A stretch of 64,000 nt of DNA from CAYMWF01 sp964394085 [NCBI: uncultured Gemmatimonadota bacterium]. Its GTDB lineage: Bacteria > GCA-2686955 > CAYMWF01. The stretch is taken from the NCBI GenBank assembly GCA_964394085.1, contig CAYMWF010000025.1, positions 1 to 64,000 of the forward strand, given 5' to 3'. Under the pieces are notes generated by a model. It worked only from the letters and a program-made list of their open reading frames with translations, did not search any database and was not told the origin of the DNA. Numbering within the stretch: the first letter of the stretch is position 1; every line of letters begins with the position of its first letter. A program made the position numbers and the translations under genes. Of the stretch, positions 44,680 through 52,707 are shown piece by piece.

Positions 44680-44695
44680 TGCACTTTTAATGCCA
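44680..44695 (-). promoter_or_regulatory. Sigma-54-like promoter candidate for ssb
   Basis: On the minus strand TGGCATTAAAAGTGCA keeps GG and GC at the correct 12 bp spacing, about 58 nt before the ssb start. It departs from consensus at three positions (CG of the -24 half, first T of the -12 half), so chance is a real alternative. Confidence 0.3.
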
Positions 44696-44903
44696 TAATG
44701 GATGGATAAACTATCTAACGACATTTAAAGGAGTTATGCTCAGACAAGGCAGGCCGTTTCGCCTTTTCAGGCGAGTTCGCGTCAGCGGTTCACCCTCACC
44801 CGCTCGGATACTGACCCCGGAATGCGTCAGAACCGCTTTCTTCTCAATCCACCGCGTTATCCCGCTATCGTCCTGAGGACGGGAGGCACGCCCTCAACCA
44901 CCA

Positions 44904-44938
44904 GCCGGCGCTGAAAATCCGGCGGCTTTCAGCCCGGC
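44904..44938. other. Strong 12 bp bulged hairpin
   Basis: GCCGG-c-GCTGAAA (44904-44916) pairs with TTTCAGC-CCGGC (44927-44938) around a 10 nt loop, with a single bulged C on the left arm. There is no T-tract after it on either strand, so it is not a standard intrinsic terminator. It sits 50 bp before a promoter. Confidence 0.6.
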
Positions 44939-44987
44939 CTGAAGCGGACGAAATCCGGACCTGCTTTTGTAAATTCGAATGTCGAGG

Positions 44988-45016
44988 TTGACGATTCGCT
45001 GAAAATCTGCTATGGT
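44988..45016 (+). promoter_or_regulatory. Sigma-70-like promoter
   Basis: TTGACG (-35) and TATGGT (-10) are separated by exactly 17 bp. The next gene on this strand starts at 45314, so the leader would be nearly 300 nt, unusually long for a simple promoter. A second, closer promoter cannot be excluded. Confidence 0.45.
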
Positions 45017-45313
45017 TTAAAGCCTGAACCCAACCTGCATCATTAACCGCATATCAGGCGTCGAATCACGGTATTCGCGCTTTTTGATACAACAACGATA
45101 CAGCTCCCATGCGACCGGCACTGGAGGTGGCGCGGAACATTCCGCCTGGACCGGCTCGTCCTTGACCCGGGAAGTCTGCACCCGATTGTTCGTTGCATGG
45201 GAGTTCTTATAGAGGGTTGTCGAAAGATACAGGTCGAATCCGCTAGGGACCGGCAGGTGCAGCAGGATGACTGCAGGCCGGCTGACGCCGATTCAAAAAG
45301 AAGGAGAAGCTTG

Positions 45314-46105
45314 ATGTCACGTTTTTCTTCAGCTCGTTTGCTGCCGATTATCCTGGTTTCGGTTCTCGCCTCGGCGGCCTGGTGCGATCACATCTGCCAG
45401 GTGGACGATTTCTATGCGGAAAGAACCCAGGCGTCGGGTGAAGCGGAGATCGTTTCGATGTTCACGGAGGATCCGGCGGCACCGGGTGAACTCAAGTGCG
45501 AATTCGTGAAGGGTGAGGAGATCGCATTTTACATCGTGCTGAACGACTGGCCCGGCGGTGATCTCACCCTCCAGGCCAAGGTGTTCTACTGCGGCTACCC
45601 GGACCATATCCGCTGCGTGCTTCCCGAGCTTGATTTCGGACACGTGGAGGAAGGGGACGTAAAACTCGCGGTGCTCGCGACAGCGCCGGTCAAATTCCCC
45701 GGAGAGCACTGCGAAGTCGACTGGGCGGTTCGTATCTTCCTGGACGCTCGAATGTGGGATATCGGGGGCCTGGGGGAGCTCGAACCCGGATTCGACCTGG
45801 GACCGGATGACGACTGCGGCTGCATAGCCGTCGTCGAAGGTTCGGAATGCCCCTCGGCCGTCGGCACCTGGACCCTCAATTATTACTGGAACGGCACCTG
45901 CACCATGTACCTGTATGATGACGGCACAGGCTGGATCGACGAAGGGTACAACATCACCTGGTACCAGGACGGCTGCGATATCGAGTGGTTTTTCGAGAGC
46001 GGAACCCATTACTGGGGCGTCATGGAGCCCGAAGGCGACTACATGGCGGGAGAAATGTTGAGTTATGGCGGTTCAACCGGCACCTGGAACGCCATTCGAC
46101 TATAA
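45314..46105 (+). CDS. Secreted Cys-rich protein, unknown
   Basis: 263 aa from the ATG at 45314 (AAGGAG about 7 nt upstream). Signal peptide about residues 1-24 (LLPIILVSVLASAAWC). The mature part has many cysteines, aromatic residues and acidic residues, for example DHICQVDDFYAERTQ, FYCGYPDHIRCVLPEL and GPDDDCGCIAVVEG. The C-terminal ~75 residues (GTWTLNYYWNGTCTMYLYDD) look like a small beta-barrel/lipocalin-like repeat of the kind seen in other secreted proteins of this sort. No family recognised. Confidence 0.75.
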   Translation: MSRFSSARLLPIILVSVLASAAWCDHICQVDDFYAERTQASGEAEIVSMFTEDPAAPGELKCEFVKGEEIAFYIVLNDWPGGDLTLQAKVFYCGYPDHIRCVLPELDFGHVEEGDVKLAVLATAPVKFPGEHCEVDWAVRIFLDARMWDIGGLGELEPGFDLGPDDDCGCIAVVEGSECPSAVGTWTLNYYWNGTCTMYLYDDGTGWIDEGYNITWYQDGCDIEWFFESGTHYWGVMEPEGDYMAGEMLSYGGSTGTWNAIRL

Positions 46106-46161
46106 CAGTATCAGCATCAACTCAGGAATCAATCGGCGCTTCCGACCTGCCCTATCAGATA

Positions 46162-47637
46162 TTACTTTGCAGCGGAAGCGTCGATTTTGAACGGGATTTT
46201 CCTCTCGATGCCGAAATGTTCACGGGATGAGTACGTGGCCCGGGCTTCGAGTTCCATGGTATATTCGCCCGGCGGTACCTCCCTGCCGGCATCATCCTTT
46301 CCGTTCCAGTCCACGCGGAAAGACCGGGCCCGCACCTTGCGCCCCTCAAGCAGAGATCGAATCTTCGAACGGCCTTTTTTTATTTCGAGGTCGAGCACCG
46401 GAGCTTCTGTGAACTCGAACCGGAAACCGAAACCTCCGCCGGCGAGCGGCTTCGAAACGTTTTCGAGGAGATCGATTCCGATCCAGTAGTACTCGGCGCC
46501 GTTCTCCTGGGTCACGAACATCTGGCCGTATTTCTTCCATACGGTCAGCCCCCAGGGATGCAGAAATTTTCCGTCGCCGGATTCCCCTTCTGTTCCGAAA
46601 CTGGCGATGTACCCGAGATCCGGATCGAACTTGTAGATTCGATGCCGATTCTTGTCGACCGCCCAGACCTGGGAATAATAGTCGACGGCGATACCTTGGA
46701 AACGTGCGTTCGGAACGCCGAAATCCGCGCCCGCTGCTTCAGCCAGTCTTTTTCCAGCCGGTGAAAACCGCGAAATACGCCTCCCGTCCCTGTCCACCAC
46801 GAAAACGGCATTCGATTTCCTGAAAAGCCATCGCTCCGTCGAATCGGCCACGGCAATGGCGCCGGGACGTTCCAGACCGCCGAATTCAGAGACGAACTCC
46901 CCGTTTTCAGTATAAACGACCACTTTACCCGTTTCGCGATCCGTCACCCAGATTCTCCTGGCCAGGTCGATCGCTACACCCACCGGAAAAGAGAGGGAGC
47001 CTCCGCCGCCGCCGATCTCGCCGTCAGCCTCCTTCCCCCCGATGCTCCGGACGTATTCGAGCCCGGAATCGCGATTCTCGAGCAGAACGACCCTCCCCGC
47101 GCCGCTTTCGGCGACCGCCACCAGGCCGTCGGGGAGAGCGGCGAGGCCGTCCGCGTCGTTGAGCTTCCACAGCCCCCCCCGCCCTTCTCCGGCCCAGTCC
47201 GCGGCCGTCATCGACTTGTTATAGAATATTTCGCCCGGTCCCGAGTTGATACCGTAAACGGTCAGTTCACAGGATTTTCCCTTTTTCATCCGCTCGAGCC
47301 TGTCGAGTCTGACGGCTGCGATACCTTTCGGTATGATCAGCCGCTTGGAAGACCCGAGGAACATGGGTACATGCATGCTCCGGACGCTGTAGAACCCGAG
47401 AGTATGGCGGAACGGCGGTCTTACCAGAATGGTTTCGGATACCCTCTCTGAGGCTGCTCTTTCCGGTTTCAATATTCTGATGGAGGGATTGCCTCTGGAG
47501 GTCCGGATTACCCGATCCGCCCCACTCTCACCCGGTCGACAGGGCGAGTTCAGGAATAAGAGGCTCAGGATCACACCTGCAGCGATGCCCGCAGGGATTG
47601 TGCATCGTTTCAGAAAGAATGCAATTGACCAAAACAT
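46162..47637 (-). CDS. NHL-repeat protein with FlgD-type Ig tail
   Basis: 491 aa. An N-terminal hydrophobic helix (about 12-31) serves as anchor or signal. The middle is a beta-propeller with NHL-like blades (FPVGVAIDLARRIWVTDRET, GRISRFSPAG-like, IAVDYYSQVWAVDKNRHRIY, LHPWGLTVWKKYGQMFV). The C-terminus is an Ig-like domain of FlgD_ig type (VDWNGKDDAGREVPPGEYTM). Such tails replace or accompany T9SS sorting domains in FCB-type bacteria. It is divergent from the phosphatase gene across an AT-rich control region. Confidence 0.85.
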   Translation of the reverse strand: MFWSIAFFLKRCTIPAGIAAGVILSLLFLNSPCRPGESGADRVIRTSRGNPSIRILKPERAASERVSETILVRPPFRHTLGFYSVRSMHVPMFLGSSKRLIIPKGIAAVRLDRLERMKKGKSCELTVYGINSGPGEIFYNKSMTAADWAGEGRGGLWKLNDADGLAALPDGLVAVAESGAGRVVLLENRDSGLEYVRSIGGKEADGEIGGGGGSLSFPVGVAIDLARRIWVTDRETGKVVVYTENGEFVSEFGGLERPGAIAVADSTERWLFRKSNAVFVVDRDGRRISRFSPAGKRLAEAAGADFGVPNARFQGIAVDYYSQVWAVDKNRHRIYKFDPDLGYIASFGTEGESGDGKFLHPWGLTVWKKYGQMFVTQENGAEYYWIGIDLLENVSKPLAGGGFGFRFEFTEAPVLDLEIKKGRSKIRSLLEGRKVRARSFRVDWNGKDDAGREVPPGEYTMELEARATYSSREHFGIERKIPFKIDASAAK

Positions 47638-47662
47638 GGGAGCATGATATACTATATTATGT

Positions 47663-47718
47663 TTTCAAGTAAATTCGATTTTACTTTCGTAGATTTTATA
47701 TACGATATTTCAAGTAAA
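47663..47718. promoter_or_regulatory. Repeated operator-like motif TTTCAAGTAAA
   Basis: TTTCAAGTAAA occurs at 47663-47673 and again at 47708-47718, 45 bp apart. TTTTACTT at 47679-47686 gives an inverted copy of its right half, so AAGTAAA...TTTACTT also forms a hairpin. All lie in the 105 bp AT-rich gap between divergent genes, consistent with binding sites for a regulator of one or both. Confidence 0.55.
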
Positions 47719-47742
47719 AAGAACAACTATGGGTAGGATCTT

Positions 47743-48285
47743 ATGTTCGAATTACTTAAACTTTCCCCTTTGGGATTAACGACATTCGGAAAAAAAGCAG
47801 ACTTCTCTGCGGCGGGCATCAGCTCCGTGGTTTTTGTCTGCAATATGAACCTCTGCAGGAGCCCTTTCGCTGAAGAGGCGTTCCGCAAGTATCTCCGGTA
47901 CATGGGCGCCGAGAACACGGTCGAGGCGAAGTCGGCCGGAATCCTGGTTCCCGACGATATTCAGATGCCCGAAACGGTCCGGCACATGGCTCACGATTTC
48001 GACCTCGATCTGTCGAACCATCAAGCCCGGCAGTTGACGAAAGAGCTTATCACCGGATCCGATCTCGTCGCGGCAATGGACCGGGAAATCCTGAGCGATA
48101 TAAACCGCATCAACGGCAAGCGTGTCAAGCATGCGCGCCTTCTGAGCTCCTTCAGCTCCAACTCTCGAGTTCGTAAGGACATCGCAGATCCGAACGGCAG
48201 GTCGGTCGATGCAATGCGGTCCACTTTTCTACTCATCGAATCCTGTCTCGAAGGGCTCGTCAACCGGATCCTGATTCACAGGTGA
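47743..48285 (+). CDS. Low-molecular-weight protein tyrosine phosphatase family
   Basis: 180 aa. The P-loop VCNMNLCRSP gives CX5R with the nucleophile at C33 and Arg at 39. The general-acid loop is a variant, IADPNG, in place of the usual DPYG-type motif. The family acts on phosphotyrosine proteins or, in the related branch, on arsenate; polysaccharide-export phosphatases also belong here. The first ~25 residues are an extension before the usual start. Lone gene facing the NHL gene. Confidence 0.85.
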   Translation: MFELLKLSPLGLTTFGKKADFSAAGISSVVFVCNMNLCRSPFAEEAFRKYLRYMGAENTVEAKSAGILVPDDIQMPETVRHMAHDFDLDLSNHQARQLTKELITGSDLVAAMDREILSDINRINGKRVKHARLLSSFSSNSRVRKDIADPNGRSVDAMRSTFLLIESCLEGLVNRILIHR

Positions 48286-48433
48286 TTCACACATTCAAGC
48301 ATCTCCGAAGAAATCCGGAAATGGCTCCTTCTCCCTGATTTCCGGGCGCCCCCCGAACAACGAAATCCATATCGAGAATTCCGGCAAAATCAAGGTTGAT
48401 GTTTCACCCCTCCGGAGGCTAATCTGTATTTCG

Positions 48434-49087
48434 ATGGAACCAGTGACTGAAACACCCCTCCTGACTTTCGAGAAGGTCTTTTTCCGTAACATTTTCTCAA
48501 ACCTTTCATTCACCGTTCACCGGAAGGACGTGTTCGTGCTGTCCGGTCCTTCCGGGTCCGGAAAAACCTCGCTCCTCAGGCTTGTCAACCGTCTCTCCGA
48601 GCCGGACGGAGGGCGCATCCTGTTCGAAGGCAGACCTGTTGCGAACTGGGATGTGGTCGAACTGCGGCGCAGGGCGGTAATGCTCATGCAGAAGCCCGTG
48701 CCCCTCGGGAATACGGTGCTGGAGAATGTTTCCTACGGACTGAGGATCCATCCGGAATCAGCTTCGCGCGACATGAACGAACAGGTATTGCGGAGTCTGG
48801 CTATGGCGGGGCTGGATGCATCTTTTCTCAAGAGAGAATTCTGCAGATTGTCGGTGGGAGAACAACAGCGCGTCTGCCTGGCGAGGGCGCTGGCGCTCGA
48901 CGCCGAGGTTCTTCTTCTGGACGAGCCTACGGCCTCTCTCGATCCGGAAGCCGCGCGGCACGTTGAAGAGACGATATCGGACCTGAACCGTAACGGCGGG
49001 ATGACCATACTGCTCGTCACGCACGACGGAAACCAGGCGGAACGCCTTGCTACAAACCGCCTCAGCCTTGGAGAGATGAAAAAATGA
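48434..49087 (+). CDS. ABC transporter ATPase, FetA-like
   Basis: 217 aa. Walker A GPSGSGKT (38-45), Q-loop at LMQKPVPLG, signature LSVGEQQRV, Walker B VLLLDEPTASLDP and the H-loop VTHDG are all intact, so it should hydrolyse ATP. It overlaps the next gene, a FetB-type permease, by ATGA. The pair matches FetAB (YbbL/YbbM), an iron exporter induced by oxidative stress in enteric bacteria. The substrate here is inferred from the partner. The 148 nt upstream show no clear promoter. Confidence 0.85.
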   Translation: MEPVTETPLLTFEKVFFRNIFSNLSFTVHRKDVFVLSGPSGSGKTSLLRLVNRLSEPDGGRILFEGRPVANWDVVELRRRAVMLMQKPVPLGNTVLENVSYGLRIHPESASRDMNEQVLRSLAMAGLDASFLKREFCRLSVGEQQRVCLARALALDAEVLLLDEPTASLDPEAARHVEETISDLNRNGGMTILLVTHDGNQAERLATNRLSLGEMKK

Positions 49088-49842
49088 CCGGTGACATTAT
49101 CGCGGGATCGATCCTGATCCTGGCTACGCTGCTCTTTTCGCGGAGGCAGCACCTTGGGCTGGAAAGTGATTTGATGACCAGTGCCGTAAGAGCCCTCCTG
49201 CAGCTGACCATCGCAGGCAGCATCATTCATCTCGTTTTCGCCATCGATAAATTCGTGCTCGTGGCGCTTATTCTCATTGTCATGGTCCTGATCGCGGGAT
49301 TCACTTCGGCGAAGAGAGCCGGAAGTTCCGTGCCCGGGGCTTTCAAGTCGGCGTCACTCTCGATAGCCGTCGGAGTCTTCCTTTCGCTTTCCCTTCTTCT
49401 ACTTTTGAAAGTGATCGCTCCGACACCCATCTACCTGGTGCCTCTCGGGGGCATAGTTATCGGCAATGCCATGAAAGCTGTTTCCGTGACATTCGATCTC
49501 GTGGTCCGTCAATTCAAAGAAAAGGTCGAGAATATCGAGGCCGCACTCGTCCTCGGCGCCACCCCGGCCCAGGCGACCGAACAGCTCTACCGGAATTCCG
49601 TGCGAACAGCGTTGATCCCGGTGATCGACACCTTGAAAATCGTCGGGTTGATCCAGATCCCAGGCGCCATGACCGGCATGCTGCTGGCGGGGGAATCGCC
49701 CCTGAACGCCGTGCGGCTGCAGATCATGATCCTGCTCATGATGGTTTTTTCGGGCGTCATCGCCTCTACAACGGCGGCCAGCCTGGCCCGGAAAAAACTC
49801 TTCACCCACGATTACCAGCTCGTGCAGCAGCTCGATAACTGA
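49084..49842 (+). CDS. FetB/YbbM-type ABC permease
   Basis: 252 aa with about seven membrane helices. Family landmarks: RRQHLGLESDLMTSAVRALL, then QLTIAGSIIHLVF; ALVLGATPAQATEQLYRNSV and DTLKIVGLIQIPGAMTGMLL, matching the UPF0014/FetB family. It is translationally coupled to the ATPase. A likely export role for iron or another metal follows from the family. Downstream, GCAGTCAT and ATGACTGC (49869-49876 and 49905-49912) can pair across 28 nt between this gene and the convergent ferredoxin gene. Confidence 0.88.
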   Translation: MTGDIIAGSILILATLLFSRRQHLGLESDLMTSAVRALLQLTIAGSIIHLVFAIDKFVLVALILIVMVLIAGFTSAKRAGSSVPGAFKSASLSIAVGVFLSLSLLLLLKVIAPTPIYLVPLGGIVIGNAMKAVSVTFDLVVRQFKEKVENIEAALVLGATPAQATEQLYRNSVRTALIPVIDTLKIVGLIQIPGAMTGMLLAGESPLNAVRLQIMILLMMVFSGVIASTTAASLARKKLFTHDYQLVQQLDN

Positions 49843-49911
49843 TCTGCACGGTTTCACGCCCCTGGCAGGCAGTCATCCCGGAGCTCACCTGGACCGGCTT
49901 TATCATGACTG

Positions 49912-50712
49912 CTAGGCAACCCGCCTGGCTATGACCTCTCCCGTTATACCGACGTGGACCAGTTCCAGCCGTACATCGGAGCCCGACAGCTCTTTTGCCC
50001 GTTCAGCGGCGTGAACGATACCGAAACAGCATGGAACCTCCATATAGATTACGGTCAGAGACGCCGGTCCGCCTTCTTGCAGGATTGCCGTGAGCCGCTC
50101 GATATGGGCATCGAGATTATCCAGCTTGGGACAGGCCAGGGCGACGGCGTGCCCGGCGAGGAATTCGGTGTGCAGGTTGGGCAGTGCCACCGCTGCGCAA
50201 TCCGCCATCAGAAGCAGGTCGGCGCCCTGCAGGAAAGGTGCGCCCGGCGCGAGAAGCTGCAGCTGTATCGGCCAGTGGCCGAGGCGGGAACGGATTTCCC
50301 CCTGCTCGGGGGTGCAGGGTACGGGTTCCGCATGGTCGAATACCCGCTGGGCGGATGAGGGGCATCCGCAGGGAAGCCCTCCACCATGGTCGGGGTGTGC
50401 ATGACCGCCGCTTTCCGGACCGTGCCCGGCTTCGTGCGCCCCCGGGGCCGCCTTCGCTGCGACGGCGTGCTCCGTTGCGATCTTGGCGGCGACCGCCTCT
50501 TCGCTGAACGGATCAGCCTCCCGCTCGATGATGGTGATGGCATCCTGGGGGCAATCGCCGATACAGGCGCCGAGACCGTCGCAATAAACATCTCCGACGA
50601 GCTTCGCTTTACCATCGACCAGTTCCAGTGCGCTTTCAGCGCATGCGATTATGCATAGACCGCAGCCATCGCACTTATCTTCGTCTATCTCGATGATCTG
50701 TCTTTTATTCAA
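49912..50712 (-). CDS. Ferredoxin-domain protein of the Hcp/Rrf2-associated type
   Basis: 266 aa from a TTG at 50712 (AAAGGAAAG upstream, overlapping the regulator stop); ATG 50730 is also possible. The N-terminal ferredoxin domain has CDGCGLCIIAC, a full 4Fe-4S set, and CDGLGACIGDCP, where the second Cys of the usual set is Leu. A His/Gly-rich linker (HEAGHGPESGGHAHPDHGGG) and GCPSS lead to a C-terminal domain with LLLMADCAAVALPNLH, CPKLDN and EVPCCFG. Such genes often sit with hcp and NO- or O2-sensing Rrf2 regulators. Confidence 0.8.
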   Translation of the reverse strand: MNKRQIIEIDEDKCDGCGLCIIACAESALELVDGKAKLVGDVYCDGLGACIGDCPQDAITIIEREADPFSEEAVAAKIATEHAVAAKAAPGAHEAGHGPESGGHAHPDHGGGLPCGCPSSAQRVFDHAEPVPCTPEQGEIRSRLGHWPIQLQLLAPGAPFLQGADLLLMADCAAVALPNLHTEFLAGHAVALACPKLDNLDAHIERLTAILQEGGPASLTVIYMEVPCCFGIVHAAERAKELSGSDVRLELVHVGITGEVIARRVA

Positions 50713-51139
50713 TTTTCTTTCCTTTCGCATAGAATGAAGCGACCGCCTCATCCAGAGTGGTTTTACTGAAGTACTCGACCAGACTCTCGGTGATGTTTTG
50801 AAGAAGAGGTCCCATAACGCATCTTTCACCCTTGCAGACCTGTTCATCGAGAAGGCACGGCGACGGCAACATTGGGCCGTCTATCGCTTCGTAAATATCC
50901 TTGAGAGTCAGTTCCACGGGATCTTTTGCAAGCCGGTATCCTCCCCTGGGCCCCCGGATGACTTTGAGCAAACCGAGTCGCGCCAGTCTCTGGCAGACTT
51001 TCGACAGGTGTGCCGATGATGAATTCAGATGCCCGGCTATCTCGTTCACGGTGAATCGCCGCGACGGCGAGGTGGCGAGGAGGGCCATGGCATGCAGTGC
51101 TATCGAGGCCGCTTTCGAAATTCGAAGAATACCATCCAT
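50705..51139 (-). CDS. Rrf2-family iron-sulfur regulator
   Basis: 144 aa. A winged-helix domain (FTVNEIAGHLNSSSAHLSKV, LGLLKVIRGPRGGYRL) is followed by three Cys, C95, C102 and C107 (PCLLDEQVCKGERC), placed like the cluster ligands of IscR and NsrR. It should bind an Fe-S cluster and control its own promoter and the coupled ferredoxin-like gene. The spacing (six and four residues) differs slightly from IscR and NsrR (five and five). Stress from NO, oxygen or iron shortage is the likely signal. Confidence 0.88.
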   Translation of the reverse strand: MDGILRISKAASIALHAMALLATSPSRRFTVNEIAGHLNSSSAHLSKVCQRLARLGLLKVIRGPRGGYRLAKDPVELTLKDIYEAIDGPMLPSPCLLDEQVCKGERCVMGPLLQNITESLVEYFSKTTLDEAVASFYAKGKKIE

Positions 51140-51163
51140 CGTATTTTCTCCCGTAAAAACGGA

Positions 51164-51202
51164 ATACTGGTATTAGTATACCACTTATCGGCATAAATTC
51201 AA
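51164..51202 (-). promoter_or_regulatory. Rrf2 promoter with overlapping inverted-repeat operator
   Basis: On the minus strand TTGAAT (51197-51202) and TATACT (51175-51180) are 16 bp apart and fit a sigma-70 promoter. The -10 lies inside TGGTAT-TAGT-ATACCA (51168-51183), a perfect 6 bp inverted repeat, itself interlaced with ATACT...AGTAT (51164-51179). Repressor binding would block RNA polymerase. The next 210 bp to the right are AT-rich. Confidence 0.7.
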
Positions 51203-51413
51203 GATAAATCAATAGTCAACCCGGAAAATTTTTCCTGAATTTTTCACTTTCGAGGTTCCTCCGACCCTATTCAGCGGAATCCGTTGCCTTCAGAATCTCA
51301 CGACCGTCGAAACTGCATGATTTTTAAGGTCAAATTTTAAATTCTGCTAAATCTCGAACGACCTCGGTCGATATACAGGGAGACTATGTCAATTCACCTG
51401 TCGGAGGTACTAT

Positions 51414-52643
51414 ATGAAAACTTTGTTCGCTATCACTCTAGCCCTCTTCCTCATCCCGGGAATCGCCGATGCGAAAATCTTCATCAATGAAATCTGCTAC
51501 CACCCGCCGCCACTACCTCAAGGTGATACGAACAACGATGGCTACCGGCATTACCAAGAAGATGAATTCATCGAAATTGTAAACAGCGGACCCGGTTCTG
51601 TGGATATCGGCGGCTGGACACTCAGTGATAATGACACTCCGGGAAGCAAGTACGCCTTTCCGGGTGGAACCACCCTGGCTCTTAACGAATTCGCCGTTTT
51701 ATTCGGCGGCGGCACGCCGACCGGATTCTACGGCGGAGCGAAAGTGTATACCGACGACGGCACCATCGGTTCCGGACTCGCAAATACTGCGGAAAATATC
51801 CTTCTCATCGATCCGGCAGGTCCGGACACGATCGCGGAAATTTACTGGGGTTCCGCCTATGCTCTAAGCAGTGAAGGCAGAGCTCTGCCCTTCTCGGATC
51901 CCAATCCCGGGTCTTCCTTTACACGGAGCCCGGACGGCGGGGCGACCTGGCAATACCACAATATCGCCGATACAGAGGACAACTCGCTGGTTTCTCCGGC
52001 GACAACCATATTCGGCGACGAGTCGCTTCCGGTGGAACTTCTCGACTTTTCCGCTGCCGCGTACCCGGGCAAAGTATTCATAAGCTGGGTAACAGCCAGT
52101 GAGCTCAATCTGGATCATTACGAAGTTCTTCGCGATGAGACTGCCGACGGCGCGTATACATTCCTCGCCGGGGTCATCGATGGCCCGGAGGGCGGTTCGT
52201 CGCTCCAGTCCAACGAATATTCTTGCTATGACTACGAGGTGAGTCCCGGCCTGACATATTATTATTTGCTGAGGGCTGTCGATCTGCAGGGATATTGCGA
52301 GGATTTCGGACCTGTGGAAGTCACGGTTCCGCTGGACGGCGGAGGAGGGGGTCCTTCGATCGAGTCCAAGTTCCTTCTCGGTCGAAACAGGCCGAATCCG
52401 TTCAATCCGCATACGAAGATTCCCTTCGTACTCAGGTTGTCCGGGCAGGTGAATATCACGGTCTACGACCAGGCGGGCAGAGCCATCCGCACCCTTGTCG
52501 ACGATTACCTGGCCGAGGGGGAATACTCGGTGGTGTGGAATGGCGACACCGATTCAGGTTCGATGGCGCCCAGCGGCATCTACTTCTGCCAGATGAATTT
52601 CGACGATGAAATTTCGGTGAAAAGGCTCGCGTTGATTAAATAA
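51414..52643 (+). CDS. Secreted lamin-tail-domain protein with FlgD-Ig/T9SS-like C-terminus
   Basis: 409 aa. Signal peptide 1-20 (ending ADA). An LTD-type domain begins at KIFINEICYHPP and contains DEFIEIVNSGPGSVDIGGWT. A fibronectin-like segment (LLDFSAAAYPGKVFISWVTA) follows. The C-terminal domain (LLGRNRPNPFNPHTKIPFVL, GRAIRTLVDDYLAEGEYSVV, SGIYFCQMNF) is the FlgD_ig/PorSS-type module that is a hallmark of FCB secreted proteins. GGAGG lies about 8 nt before the ATG, and a strong terminator follows. Confidence 0.9.
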   Translation: MKTLFAITLALFLIPGIADAKIFINEICYHPPPLPQGDTNNDGYRHYQEDEFIEIVNSGPGSVDIGGWTLSDNDTPGSKYAFPGGTTLALNEFAVLFGGGTPTGFYGGAKVYTDDGTIGSGLANTAENILLIDPAGPDTIAEIYWGSAYALSSEGRALPFSDPNPGSSFTRSPDGGATWQYHNIADTEDNSLVSPATTIFGDESLPVELLDFSAAAYPGKVFISWVTASELNLDHYEVLRDETADGAYTFLAGVIDGPEGGSSLQSNEYSCYDYEVSPGLTYYYLLRAVDLQGYCEDFGPVEVTVPLDGGGGGPSIESKFLLGRNRPNPFNPHTKIPFVLRLSGQVNITVYDQAGRAIRTLVDDYLAEGEYSVVWNGDTDSGSMAPSGIYFCQMNFDDEISVKRLALIK

Positions 52644-52663
52644 TCGGTTCGCCGAGCGTGAGT

Positions 52664-52697
52664 TATAGGGGCCGTTAACCCGGCCCCTATATTATTT
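52664..52697 (+). terminator. Strong intrinsic terminator
   Basis: TATAGGGGCCG (52664-52674) and CGGCCCCTATA (52681-52691) form a perfect 11 bp stem with a TTAACC loop, followed by TTATTT. It ends the lamin-tail gene. Read on the other strand it could also serve the convergent U32-family gene, whose stop is at 52708, though with a weaker T-tract. Confidence 0.85.
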
Positions 52698-52707
52698 GGG
52701 GGCGAAA

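Larger units (their letters stand above)
44725..45313. other. 590 bp non-coding leader region
   Basis: This stretch separates ssb from the secreted Cys-rich gene. It holds a long hairpin (44904-44938), a sigma-70-like promoter (44988-45016) and then about 285 nt of possible 5' leader. A 46-codon frame at 44736-44876 follows AAAGGAG at only 2 nt and looks accidental. No tRNA or known riboswitch was recognised. Confidence 0.6.

Noticed and set aside
44736-44876. 46-codon open frame after AAAGGAG
   Set aside because: Spacing of 2 nt is too short, composition is not protein-like and it spans intergenic sequence.
43527-45313. tRNA genes in the two gene-poor stretches
   Set aside because: No cloverleaf with a matching T-arm and acceptor stem could be built on either strand.
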